Shown here piece by piece: positions 1 to 10,904 of a stretch of 50,717 bases of DNA. The position numbers and the translations under genes are program-made. The notes below the pieces were generated by a model, which saw nothing but the letters and a program-made list of their open reading frames with translations, was not told the DNA's origin and did not search any database. Source of the stretch: Actinomortierella ambigua (taxonomy: Eukaryota > Mortierellomycota > Mortierellomycetes > Mortierellales > Mortierellaceae); contig JAAAJB010000236.1 of assembly GCA_016098155.1 (NCBI GenBank), positions 1-50,717 on the forward strand, read 5' to 3'. Numbering within the stretch: position 1 is the first letter of the stretch; each line of letters opens with the position of its first letter.

Positions 1-1
1 G

Positions 2-850
2 CATATCAATCTCAGGGATGACACGGACACCTCGCTTGCGACCGTAATCGACGACCTCTCGAACATGCCTATGTTCGTAGACCTCACTCTCCGAGTAAGC
101 ACCCTTCGTGAAATCAGGATACTTGACGGGATCGACCTCAAGAGGCCACGACTGAGAGTCGGTAATGTGCCAGTGGAAGACATTGAGCTTGGAGAAAGCG
201 AGGGCGTCAATCTGCTTCTTGATGGCGCTGACAGGAAGGAAGTTGCGGGCCGTGTCGTACATCACACCACGATGAGTGTACTTTGGCTTATCAACGATCT
301 CAACGGGCTGCTCGATGAAGAGTTGGTCTTTGCCCTTTTCGGCGATGACGAGCTGCTCGAAGGTCGAGAGGCCGTGAAGGCCACCCCAGACAGTGTTGGC
401 CTTGATGAGAATCCCGCTGGCAGAGACACTGATAGTATACGACTCGTCATGGCCATGCTGGAGAGGAGCAGTGACGTCGAGAACGTGGAGGTCGACACTC
501 CAGACCGGAGTGGCACTTGCACTGGAGTCGACAGCACGCTTGGATCCTGCGGATGCGGTCTTGTTGTCGCCATATTGGTCTGGGAATTTAGGCCAAACGG
601 GCATAGGAGTCTCCCAGGCCCGGGGGACCCATTTCTTTTCTATCGCGGCCTTGGTGCGATTAGCGGCGTCCGCGAGTATGTTATCCCACGGGCCGCGGAA
701 GTTGAAGACGATGGTGTTCGGGAGGTTGATACGGCCACCAGCTTTCCAATCGATGGTAACTGGCTTAGGGAGAGGGTTGGCCTTGCGGACGGCAGCATCC
801 GTGACAGAAAGGGCCAGAAGGCCAATGGCAGCAGCAATGGACAGCTTCAT
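2..850 (-). CDS. beta-N-acetylhexosaminidase, GH20 (3' part beyond window)
   Basis: Secreted exo-acting enzyme expected to remove terminal GlcNAc/GalNAc from chitin oligomers or glycans. An uninterrupted frame of 283 codons runs from ATG at 850 to the window edge with no intron. It opens with a signal peptide (MKLSIAAAIGLLALS) whose first 15 residues match the paralogue that starts at 5907. Family landmarks follow in order: the N-terminal domain ending in YTHRGVMYDTARNF, then LNVFHWHITDSQSWPLE and RVIPEIDM at the edge. The catalytic Asp-Glu pair lies outside the window, so activity cannot be judged. It is a tandem paralogue of the downstream copy (same strand, about 3.1 kb away) with a shared promoter block. 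The family call is firm; the natural substrate is inference. Confidence 0.93.
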   Translation of the reverse strand, partial: MKLSIAAAIGLLALSVTDAAVRKANPLPKPVTIDWKAGGRINLPNTIVFNFRGPWDNILADAANRTKAAIEKKWVPRAWETPMPVWPKFPDQYGDNKTASAGSKRAVDSSASATPVWSVDLHVLDVTAPLQHGHDESYTISVSASGILIKANTVWGGLHGLSTFEQLVIAEKGKDQLFIEQPVEIVDKPKYTHRGVMYDTARNFLPVSAIKKQIDALAFSKLNVFHWHITDSQSWPLEVDPVKYPDFTKGAYSESEVYEHRHVREVVDYGRKRGVRVIPEIDM

Positions 851-997
851 GGTGGTTGAGGGGAGGATGAAGGGGGAAAGGAAGGGAGAGAGGGATGGGA
901 GGAAGGTGTGGAGAGAGTGTGTGCTTAAGTTATGAGGAGAGGAGGTTGGTTGGCTGTGAGACACGGAACAAGAAAAGCAATGGGGGATGATCAAAGT

Positions 998-1005
998 CTT
1001 TTATA
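998..1005 (-). promoter_or_regulatory. TATA box of the first hexosaminidase gene
   Basis: TATAAAAG read on the minus strand, about 148 bp upstream of the ATG at 850. The flanking block (roughly 920-1010) closely resembles the block at 6007-6095 in front of the second copy, including TTAAGTTAT, GGTTGGTTGGCTGTGAGACA and the TATA element, which supports a real promoter. Confidence 0.6.
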
Positions 1006-1009
1006 CGAA

Positions 1010-3902
1010 ACATGTACTCTTGCTGCTGGCAATGGTCCGAGACGAGCAAAGATGAAGAAGAAGACGATCAAGGGACAGGAGGTCATTGACTCAATAAAAC
1101 CCTCATTCAATCCGACGATGACGAAGAGTGTGACAGTAAGGGTGACAGACGAACATGCCGAGCGACAACATTTTCCGTTGCCTTCACAACAAAGCATGAT
1201 TGTTGAAGTACTGTACATCCATGTACCTGTTCGTGGTATTCGGTCAAGAGGCCAGTAGCAGAGAACTGATCGCGGATAATAGATTTGTTCAACACAAACC
1301 TTATCGGAGACTGAATTTGGGTGAGACAGCAGGCATTTACCGTGGTTGCAGACCACGAGAAAGTTTACAGTGGCCCCTTTCTCTCTCTTTGTCCTCCTGA
1401 CTCGCAAGGTCAAGATCCAGAGCTATTTTGTGTTTAAATCTGAATTGAATTGGTAGTTCATTCGCAAAATCTCTCCTTCCATGATCTGTTGCTAGTCGTC
1501 TACGGATAATGCCAACGACGCCCGTCCCACGCGTACACATTTACGCCGAAGCACTCCCTGACTAGTTAATATCGCTCGTAGCCTCTTCGGTGTCCGTTCC
1601 AACCTCTTCATACTTTAGTGCGCGCCCTTCAATAACAGCGTCACCCACGGTGCCTCTGAGAGTTTAGCTGCATTGACCTCATATTGTATCCTCTAGTCGG
1701 TTCATCGTATTTCACGCACGCTCTCTACTCTTTCACGTTGTTTCTTCATGTACCTGGCTCGAGCAGTCCTGATATCGCAATTTATTTATAATATCCGTCT
1801 AACCTGCATGTTATCCGCATACAAATCAGGGAAAGAAGCCTAATAATTGGCGATTATCGCTCGACTTCCTCCTTGATGCTTCATGTATTGAGATTAGATC
1901 TCTGAGCTCCTCTTTATTATTGTCCCCGCTTGAGTTCCTCTCCCCACCTTCGTTACTTCGAGCCACTCCCTCTCTTGCCCATACTCTAATCTATCTTCGC
2001 TGTCATCCCCACTGCCTTCGAATCCAAGCCAAAAACTCACAGTAGCAGAATACAGCCATAGCAGGTGGACCTGTAGCAGATCATATATGGTGACTTCTCC
2101 GGTATATGGGAAGAGCAAGATGAGGGCACAGACAAAAGCGAAAGAAAACCAAGTGTGCTGCAGATGTGAGAAAGACTTCCTTCAGAGTTCTATCAATACC
2201 CTGTGGTGGGCACAACAACAGCTTACTGCGCACTCTCTTCTATCTTCTCGTTGGCTCCATCAAGGATTGGGCTCTGTTGAATCGCATGGCCCAGGCGAAC
2301 GCTTTCCATGCACGAAAGGCGTGCCAGCGATCGTGGGCGGCGTCTTATCAATCAGACCACGCACCTGAGATACCCTAGAAGTCCACAGTTCTAGCCCACC
2401 AAAACACACACACGAAAAAAAAAACAAAAGGAAAATCTAGCATCTTTGAGATTAGGCCAATGTCCTTAGCGGTCCTTCCCTAGTCCTGAAAGGCAAGTAC
2501 TTCCAAAAGATTGTCATCCAGTTCAAGAACCAAGATTCTGTCTGAGGGATCAACAAGCTTCTCGTGAACAACAGGCTCGGGTATCGAATGCTTTCTTTCA
2601 TCTCAACGTGAAGAGTGGAGGCATTGCCCTTTGCCCAAAACACCAAGTGAATACAGTGCCTTGGCTGGATTTTTGAAGCTCTGTGGAAGAGGCAGAAAAA
2701 AGCGCAGATTGCTTGCTTCCACGGTTAGAGCTTCCTCGGCAAGACGCGGAGCTGTTTGGCGGTACCCCCCTCACCCACACCCGAGATTGATGTGCTAGTT
2801 CTCTTTTCATTTTTTATTTTTTTTTCATTTTTATTCCTTTGTCTAGGGTTCGGCTCATTCATCAGCATGCGCTAGTCGCTCGTACACAAGTGTAAAACTG
2901 TCTAGCTTGCAGTGAGGGCTTGAAGATGACCTGGAACGACATGTGAGGATTGAGTACTAACCGGCAGGGCCGTAAAGTAAAAGTAAGCTCGAGAGATATG
3001 AATCAGAGGGAAAGGGCGTTTTACTGTCTGCGATTTGTACATGGACCATCTGCTCGGGTCCCACACAGAATTACTTGATGCCACCATCATGGCGAGAATG
3101 AAGCATAATAAACATATTATGGGAATAGAAACCTCGCAGTCAGCACCGAAGAGCATTTGCTTCAGGTGAGATTGGAAGATAAGTATGACCTTCAAATATG
3201 AAAGAGGGTCTAAAGCTGCCTAAAAAAAAGTAACGCACATGCAATGAAAAATCAATGTGATGCAGGTGTTGCAGGTTAGCATACACTCTCAACGGCATGA
3301 TGATCCTTGTATATACCTGAGCCCATGCCATGCAAGTGTGCCCGCCACCAGGCTAAGAAGGGGTCCTAGCCGGGACCTTTGGTCACGTTTTGCACGGTGC
3401 TAATGACCGCAATGAGAACATATAGGCGCGTGGGTCATAATATTTATGGGAATAGGTGTCTTACATAGCAGAGTGGTCTTGCCTATTGGTCAGAGAAAGA
3501 GCGAGGATTTCGGAGGGCACTGATAATTAGCGAGGATCTTGTCTTCTTTTGAGTCTAAAATTGCATCACGCAGCGCAAACACTGGGCGGCTCTGCGTCGT
3601 TCCGAGTGTGATCACTACAAATGCCGCAGACATTCCACATCATATCTACTGCCTTTCTTGTTCTATTTCTTTTTTTTCTCTGTTCATCACTGGTTTATTC
3701 CATTTCTCTTTGCTCTCCCCATCACTGTTGTATTCCCCTCACTTGTTTTTTTTTCGTGGAGGAATATAGAGAACCTTTTTATTTGCTTCCAATCATGAAT
3801 TCATTCGACGAAGACTAAAAGTGCCAGACTTCTAGAATCTGAAACATGCATTAGAGAAAGCGAAAAGGAGAAATAGTAAATGTGGTAGTTATCTTATCTA
3901 AA

Positions 3903-3942
<40 letters not shown>

Positions 3943-3960
3943 GAACTGGAGTCGTGAAAT
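1010..3960. other. gene-poor spacer between hexosaminidase paralogues
   Basis: About 2.9 kb with only short, unrelated open frames and no recognisable protein, RNA or transposon signature. It contains A/T tracts near 2415 and 2810 and, at its right end, a (GA)n run just downstream of the second hexosaminidase gene. The left part holds the upstream region of the first copy; the right part is the 3' flank of the second. Confidence 0.5.
3908..3939. repeat. (GA)n microsatellite
   Basis: An uninterrupted GA dinucleotide run about 30 bp long, 25 bp beyond the stop codon of the second hexosaminidase gene, so probably in its 3' UTR (read as CT on the mRNA strand). Confidence 0.9.
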
Positions 3961-3963
3961 TTA

Positions 3964-5907
3964 CTAAAGCTCAAGGCGAGCCTTGTCCTGCGCCTTGTCA
4001 GACGCCGCAAAGACATTCTGATCTTTGTAGAGATCGCATTGATGGGGGTTCTGAATGCAGAATTTGGGGACAAGAGGCGAGGCGTTGAGGCCAAGGTCAA
4101 CAAGGCGCTCACGGAACTCGAAGATACGGGCCGACAGCTCGGTCGTACGCTTGTCGCCCTTGGAATCACGGTTGCCAGACCACAGAAGCTCAGCAAGAGC
4201 GGCAGCGCGAGGCCAGACCTTCGTATCCAGGTTCGTAGCATCGACCTGCTCGGCCCACATGGCAGCCTCGCCACCAATGACCTTCTTTGCTTCCTCGTCA
4301 TTCAAGCCCCAAGTGAAGTCATAAGAGTAGATACGCTGCCAGGTCTTGTAAGGAGCGCACCACGAGGCACCAGCACCGCCATAGTTGGTTAGGGTGGGGG
4401 AGTAGGGGTTGTTGTATTCCGCGACCGCATCAAAGGCCTTCGTGAGCGTCTCATTCATTGGAGGCTTGTACTGCTGGTTATAGCGGGCATCGTTGGTCAC
4501 ATAGCCGCCATGACCACAGTCGAGGTAGAAGAAGTCGGCCGAGGTGACGACTACATCGTAGCCCTTCTTGACCAGCGCGTGGATGTTATCGACACCATTA
4601 TTCCACGACTGCATAATGACATCCTTGGGAATATCGGCATGCATGGCGGGGAACAGAACAGAGTCCTCCCACATCATGAGGCGGCGCGCGGACTTCTTGA
4701 AGATTGGCTCCACAGTGTTGTTGACCCAGATTTGAGCGAGGTCGTTGTACGTGACACCAGGGTTCTTGTCGAACCACTCCCTGGTGAGAGCCGAGTATTC
4801 ATAGCAGTTGGGCATGAGCTCGTCGAAACCTACGTGGAAAATGTCGTCCTTGAAGAGGCCAGCGATCTCAGGGAAAATCTGTCCCAAGATCTTGTACGTG
4901 CCGGGGTAGGAGATATCCAGATGGCCGGGGTTGGGCTGCACAGCCGAGTGATGTTCCCAAACGTCATTTGACCACCACGAATCACCGCAGGCGACAGTCT
5001 TTGGGTCAACAGAGGCCCAACCCTTGTTGGAGTGAGCCGGCATGTCAATCTCGGGGATGACACGGACACCATGGGCACGAGCAAACTTGACCAGGTCCCT
5101 GACGTGCTCCTGGGTGTAGATCTCGCGATGAGAGTATGCACCCCTCGTAAAGGCCCGGTAGTCTTTGTGCTTGATCTCAAGAGGCCATGCCTGAGAGTCG
5201 GTAATGTGCCAGTGGAAGACATTCAGCTTGGAGAAGGCGAGAGCCTCGACTTGTTTCTTCAAGTTCTTGATGGGGATGAAGTTGCGGGCAGTGTCGTACA
5301 TCACACCACGATGAGTATATTTGGGGACGTCATCGATGGTGACAGGCTGCTCAATGAAAAGGTTCCTGCCATTGTCCGAAATGACGATTTGCTGGAGAGT
5401 CGTGAAGGCGTGAAGGGCACCCCAGATAGTCTTGGCTTTGATGTTGATGGTACCGTCGGTAGTGACCTTGAGGTTGTACGACTCGTCGACCCCGTGCTGG
5501 AGATCGGCCTCGCTGTCGTCGACCTTAACATTGACGCGGTTGACAGCACCACGATGGCGCCCATTCTCCACCTCAACATCATCGTCAACGTCACCGTCAT
5601 CGTCACCACGCTTTCCGAGATCTCGGGGGAGTGTTGAAGGGACTTTGGGCCACTCGGGCATAGGAGCTTCCCAAGACTGAGGGACCCACTTTTTCTTGAT
5701 GTAGCTCGCGGTACGATCAAAGGCCTTGACGAGCACCTCGTTGCGGGGACCGTGATACTTGAGGTCGCCAATATGGATACGACCAGATGACTCCCAATTG
5801 ATGTTGACGGGCTTGGGAAGAGGGTTGGCCTTGATGGAGCCAGTTTTGGCGGCCTCAGTGAGGGAGAGGGCCAGGAGACCAATGGCGGCAGCGATGGATA
5901 GCTTCAT
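3964..5907 (-). CDS. beta-N-acetylhexosaminidase, GH20
   Basis: Single-exon gene for 647 residues, a usual length for secreted fungal GH20 enzymes that release terminal GlcNAc from chitin oligomers by substrate-assisted catalysis. Signal peptide about 1-19; an Asp/Glu-rich linker at 101-115 sits inside the N-terminal domain; the barrel begins near 197 (YTHRGVMYDTARNF). Visible motifs are FHWHITDSQAWPLE (231-244), RVIPEIDMPAHS (282-293), HVGFDEL (358-364) with the expected catalytic Asp362-Glu363, and MMWED (411-415). The canonical family motif is GGDE; here it reads GFDE. Other landmarks are the Trp-rich GGEAAMWAEQVD (545-556) and WPRAAALAELLW. The start follows from the signal peptide shared with the paralogue. 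Role in wall remodelling or chitin nutrition is inference. Confidence 0.96.
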   Translation of the reverse strand: MKLSIAAAIGLLALSLTEAAKTGSIKANPLPKPVNINWESSGRIHIGDLKYHGPRNEVLVKAFDRTASYIKKKWVPQSWEAPMPEWPKVPSTLPRDLGKRGDDDGDVDDDVEVENGRHRGAVNRVNVKVDDSEADLQHGVDESYNLKVTTDGTINIKAKTIWGALHAFTTLQQIVISDNGRNLFIEQPVTIDDVPKYTHRGVMYDTARNFIPIKNLKKQVEALAFSKLNVFHWHITDSQAWPLEIKHKDYRAFTRGAYSHREIYTQEHVRDLVKFARAHGVRVIPEIDMPAHSNKGWASVDPKTVACGDSWWSNDVWEHHSAVQPNPGHLDISYPGTYKILGQIFPEIAGLFKDDIFHVGFDELMPNCYEYSALTREWFDKNPGVTYNDLAQIWVNNTVEPIFKKSARRLMMWEDSVLFPAMHADIPKDVIMQSWNNGVDNIHALVKKGYDVVVTSADFFYLDCGHGGYVTNDARYNQQYKPPMNETLTKAFDAVAEYNNPYSPTLTNYGGAGASWCAPYKTWQRIYSYDFTWGLNDEEAKKVIGGEAAMWAEQVDATNLDTKVWPRAAALAELLWSGNRDSKGDKRTTELSARIFEFRERLVDLGLNASPLVPKFCIQNPHQCDLYKDQNVFAASDKAQDKARLEL

Positions 5908-6081
5908 GGTGGGAGGGAGCGAGATAAAGGAGGGGTAGTAGAAGTAGGAGTAAGAGGCGGAGATTAGAGGATGGATGGTAAGGAGGAGAAGGGAAAAAAG
6001 GGGGGTCTTGCTTAAGTTATAAGAGAGGAAGTTGGTTGGCTGTGAGACAAGGAACGAGAAAAAAAGTAGGCCTGTTCAGGT

Positions 6082-6089
6082 CTTTTATA
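6082..6089 (-). promoter_or_regulatory. TATA box of the second hexosaminidase gene
   Basis: TATAAAAG on the minus strand, about 175 bp upstream of the ATG at 5907, inside the block conserved with the first copy (compare 998-1005). Confidence 0.6.
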
Positions 6090-6094
6090 CGTGC

Positions 6095-9000
6095 AAGTGT
6101 CCTATTGAAGCTAAACAAAGCACGATGTCCACTTCAAGGGGTTATTCGAGGTTTGCCTGGCCCCGCTTCCCAAAGAAGCCTTCGAGACCGGATATTCCCC
6201 AAAACTGATATTGACAGCATCAAATGGACATTTTGTTGACAGATTTGGGGAGAAGACGTCTGAAAGGTTGACGTCTTGAGCCTTGTTCAACTACGAGCAC
6301 AAACATATCACACACCAATGGGAGCAAAGCATAGTGGGGGGGGGGGCAATAGAGTGGAAAAAACCTAAAAGACCAGCGCGTATGGAAGGCTCAGCTCGCA
6401 AGAATCGTAGATAGTCTAGCCCGACTTCCACGCCACTTTGTGAGGCCTCACTCGTCCTCTCTCGCATAGGGGAGGCTGTGTATGTCATAATTCTCAGTTC
6501 CAAAGAACGTGTGTAACTTCTTGCATGGCTCGCTTAGGAGAAGAATTCACTGAATTGATTTCTCATCCAAATTTTTTTTGGCAACCCTTTAGATATACAT
6601 CCATTATTTCAATCACATTTGTACACAGTTCTGTACTTTACATTTCCGTTGTCAATCCGAAGAAAGTTCGAGCACTGCTTAAACGAACAACCATTTCTTG
6701 TGAGAGCCCATTGCGATTAGATCACTGATGAAGCATTGATTGGACACATGCTAATAGAAGGTTTTGTTGTGCAAATCTCTCATACTCTTGCTTCACTATT
6801 CTAAAGCTATTGGCGCGCCGCTTACCTTGTCTCCCTCAGGCGTACCCTGCTGGACACAAGTGTTTGGCCACAGTGGAGTTGTACCAGAAAGCTAAGAGAA
6901 AAAAATTAACTTGAAAGACGAACCCCAAGAAAAGTCGCTATCCGAAGTGGGGGGAGGGGAGGCAACAGAGTTTCCTTTGAAGGCACTGGGCTGCTCCCGC
7001 CCCATAGCTAGGCACCAATAGCACGGCGCTGTGTAAAACCATAGAGTCTCAAACACCCCATTTCGAGAAGCACTACCCACTTTGTACAGCAGACTGTATT
7101 ACGTTCTTGGACCCTGCTCTCTGGCTTTCATAATTTACCATGGACCAATGTTTTAAGACTGAGGAAGTCTGGAGAGGGATGGGCAGACTGTTAGGTCAAT
7201 TAGACAGAGAGCAACCACGGAACGCCTTACAAGCAATGAAGAGAGCCCCAGCGATTAAGTGCGATTGTGACCAACTTTAGTTAGTTGGGTGAACCCCACA
7301 GTGCAGAAATAGGATTAGATTGAAAACTTTATTTGCCCTCTGTTCTTGGATGCCTTTTCTTCAACAATGCGCGTGGCTCTGGTGGCAGGATGTGCTGCGA
7401 TGACTCCCTCACCCTTCGCCTCCAACCGAAATGGAGATGGACCGGTGTCATCCATTCCTCCGTTTCCCCCGAGGGCCATATGATGATGTTGTCGGACAGG
7501 GACAAGACAACATTTCTTACCCATGAGGTGTGAATGTCGCCTCAGGCCACGCCTGTCTTCGATGGTCTGCTGCGCGTCGAGACATTATCAACTCTTTTTT
7601 GGTCACAAGTTCTGGAATGCCACAACCTTACAACACAACTGTAAATAGTGTCTTCGGTCATTCCGCACTCTCTAGGAGCGATGGCGTTTTAACTGATAAG
7701 ATGGAAATCGTTGTGTTGACTTGTTTAGTATTGACTCTGTACCGCAAGCGAACAACACAAACTTCTTGATTGCCTTCACGCAAAGTCATGGAAATGAAGA
7801 CACCTAACAGTTTGATGCTCACAATCGTAGTCAAACACTAGCTTCGATTGGTAAGACCAAGATCAAGACCAACTTGGGGTTAACTAATCCGCCTCTTCTG
7901 CAGAACAGGGCTCTCAATCATCAACAAAGAAGCACAACGAGGTATGAGCAACAAAGTTGTGGTGTCCAGAACATGTACAACTCGCCCTTGTTGAATGAAT
8001 TTTGCTGGTGCAAGTTTGTTCTGGACTTCTCATTGTTGCTGCTGCGCTTTGGAGTCCAATGCTTTGTCTGTAGTTCGATTCTGAATGAACAAAGTTTGTA
8101 AGGTCTATAGAAAATGGTACAGGAGGGATCGAATGGCCGATGCTCAGCATGCGTCTTACTTCATGCGGAACGAAAGAGTCTCAAGTGTACATAGGAGAAT
8201 CAAACAATCCTTCAACCCTGTTGCATCGCGCCCTGCATCTCTCATGATGCCTATGTTTGCTGTTCCGATCAGGAGAAACAGCTCCTGCGTTGTCTGCAAT
8301 AGAGGTCCCTGTCTTCATTTGATATTGTGTGTAGTCAGCCTGGTGTTCGCAGTCTACACTCATTGGTACCAACGGCTAAACACAAGATGTTTTTCGGTAG
8401 CGGGTAGTTTCTGTTCATTTCTCTTGTCAAAACTTCCTCATTTTAGCCCGCCCGTATTTTCCTTCCAACTTTGTCCATCCAAATTCATCCCGGACGATCC
8501 TCCCTTTCTAATGGGCAAAGTTAAAAAAAAAAAGCCTCGATCTATTTCCCCAGCTCTCCTAGATGTTTGTTTGCATTGAACACAGGGAGCTATCTCGCAT
8601 AATCGCCCAAAGTGCAGTCTCTTCTCCTCACGCCGGTAACACAATCGAATTCTGGACTACATCACAGAAAACAAACAATACGGACTACCAAATCAAAAAA
8701 AAAATATAGAGAATACTTCCATGTTCGTCATCCTAGTTTGTAGGTGGACGCAATGAAGTAGACCAGCTTCTGAACATTAGTATTACTGAATATCGCGCTG
8801 CCTTAATCGAGGGGTAGGTCAACGACGGGCGAACGAGCGAGATGGACGTCTTTGAAAGAATGTTTACAATGAATAGTAGTATAGCTGACTCCTCGAGCTT
8901 GTCTCCGTGTGCAAGGATTAGATGTTTTCAAGCGGCAAAGTCCGACACGACGGAGTACATGGACTACATATGAGTGTGCGCGGCAGTTGGCCCCATGGAA

Positions 9001-9651
9001 CAAACTTTATCGGACAGTTATTTCGTACTGTACAGCACAGTACTGTACTGTACATACTGGCACCACTACTACAGCATCAGCAGCAGCACAGCAGGGTGTC
9101 TCCGGGAGAGCGTACAATTCAAACTCAGCTCTGAGTTGCGTCAGTGGTTAGAGTTGCAAAGCGAGAACGAAATGCATTCATAAAGCGAGAGGTGAAATCG
9201 ATAGAAAGTGTTCTGTTCACACATTTCGGAATATGACATGAACAAACACTACAGTGTCGGACTGCATCCGCAATTTTTATATTCTTTTCCCAATACTGTG
9301 TCCCCAGCCCCCCGTAGAGCGTAACCAAACTAGCAATCATCACCCCGGCCCATCCGCAGTGGTTCACCCGACCTCGAGTAATGGTGAGGAGTCCCAGATA
9401 ACAAGTGACTCAAGTGCAAAGAGTGCAAAGAGTGCAAAGAGCAATCGTAGTGAGGACTTTCAGACATCATAGCATCAACACATTTTTTTGTTCACAGAAT
9501 CATTCAATCTACTGAGAGTGGTGTCGCTCGACACCAAATGTAGTGAAATACAAAAGCAGATGGAGCGAATGGGAAAATCCAAAGATCAGACAGGTGATGC
9601 ACACTAAAGTCATCCACATTCGTTCCAGTCCAAGGATGGACCGAGAAAGTC
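6095..9651. other. gene-poor region, about 3.5 kb
   Basis: No open frame here shows a signal peptide, family motif or sensible splice pattern, and I see no tRNA or rRNA. The longest frame (8085-8579, plus) has no recognisable domain. Features worth noting are a G-tract near 6341, GTAC-rich sequence at about 9025-9055, and a short nonamer repeat at 9412-9440. It may hold non-coding transcripts or decayed sequence, but nothing supports a call. Confidence 0.5.
9412..9440. repeat. short tandem repeat, unit GAGTGCAAA
   Basis: Three head-to-tail nonamers (the first with AAGTGCAAA) seen directly in the sequence, in non-coding DNA about 210 bp beyond the aldo-keto reductase stop codon. Confidence 0.85.
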
Positions 9652-10559
9652 TCAGGCTTCGCTGAATACATCAGCACCCCAATAGGGGCCACATGTTCTG
9701 AGTGTCTTCTCCGTGGAAATTGAGTCCAAAACAGTCATGTCTCCTGGCGTGAGCTCCACAATCTTAAAGTTGCTTTCGATGCGTGCCAGCGAGGCCGATT
9801 TGGGGATGGTCGATGTACCGCGTTGGACTGCCCAGGAGATGAGGATGGTGGCGGGCTGAGTGTCGTGTTTTTGAGCAACCTGGACGATCTTGGGGTGGGC
9901 ACGGAGCTCACCACTTCTCACTGATCCGAGAGGGCAATACGCAGTAGTGTGGATGCCCTTCTCTTTAGCAAATGCAATCAGTTTTGAGTTGGTCAGATAG
10001 GGGTGTGCCTCGATTTGGTTGACAGCAGGACAGACATTTGCGACAGAGAGTAGCTTCTTGAGGTTGCGAATGGAGAAGTTGGAGACACCGATGGCCTTAA
10101 CCTTGCCCGTATCCAGCAGTTTTTCCATGGCGGCCCATGTTTCCAAAAAACCAACGCTGTAGTCGATTGTTCCGTTATCCACAGTCCCACCAGACTCGAT
10201 AGCGACCGGCCAATGCATCAAATACAAATCAAGATAGTCCAGTCCAAGGTCCTAGCAAAGGAGGAAGCCAATAGTGTGATTGTTAAAGATGTGGCATATC
10301 CAAGTAGAGTAACTTATTTCCCACGATGCAGTTTCGGGAGCATTCTAGTGCACAGTATAAACTATACAATACCTTGAGCGATCTCTCAAACGCTGGACGA
10401 ACTTGGTGAGGATGGTGTGAGTCACCCCATAGCTTTGTCGTGACGTAGATCTCGCTTCTGGGCACGTTCGACTGGCGAATACCCTCACCGACCTCCTTCT
10501 CATTGCCGTAATAGTATGCTATAACCCGATGAAGAAGTTGCATTTGTTCAGTTCTGCGG

Positions 10560-10594
<35 letters not shown>

Positions 10595-10904
10595 TTTTTT
10601 TTTTTTTCTTTTCTTTCAAAGATGACTGAAAGTCATGAGTACCTGCATCAATGTGTCGGTAACCGATTTTGAGGGCATGGGCGACGGCATCGATGGTCTC
10701 TTGAGGACTAGCATCAAATGTACCCAGTCTAAGTACAGTTGGGCGTGGGAATTGCGAAGTTGAAGTTGGTATGGTGAGGTGTTCTGTGGGGCTAATTCAA
10801 GATCCATATTGAGAAAGTAATGCTATAGGCCATTGATAGGACTTGACGTACCCAAGAAGAGGGATGCTGGCGCCGGTATTAAGCTTCGTCACAAGAGGGG
10901 TCAT
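9652..10904 (-). CDS. aldo-keto reductase, NADPH-dependent
   Basis: Four exons on the minus strand: 10904-10852, 10728-10643, 10518-10373 and 10251-9652, giving 294 residues. All joins keep frame and use GT/AG. It belongs to the AKR superfamily of single-domain barrels that reduce aldehydes and ketones with NADPH in the cytosol. The full catalytic tetrad is present: Asp45 and Tyr50 in HIDAAYYYGNE, Lys75 in VTTKLW, His108 in YLMHWP. The signatures GVSNF, the cofactor region IPKSAS and the N-terminal IPLLGLGTFDAS are also visible. The first exon is only 53 bp (MTPLVTKLNTGASIPLLG). Intron 2 carries the (CT)n/T-tract repeat. It is divergent from the first kelch gene. Exact substrate cannot be told; glycerol dehydrogenase or xylose reductase-like roles are possible. 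Confidence 0.93.
10559..10610. repeat. (CT)n plus T tract in an intron
   Basis: About 26 bp of CT dinucleotides followed by more than 20 T on the plus strand, lying inside the second intron of the aldo-keto reductase gene, where the transcript reads it as A-rich then GA-rich. Confidence 0.9.

Noticed and set aside
65..859. Long plus-strand open frames opposite both hexosaminidase genes (also 4510-4971 and 5032-5637)
   Set aside because: They mirror each other only because the sense proteins are homologous and codon bias keeps the antisense frame free of stops; no signal peptide or domain is present.
8085..8579. 164-codon plus-strand frame in the gene-poor region
   Set aside because: No recognisable domain, composition unlike the real genes, and no neighbouring exons to extend it.
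9024..9056. GTAC-rich near-palindromic sequence
   Set aside because: Too short and irregular for an element end or hairpin of note; looks like a small microsatellite.
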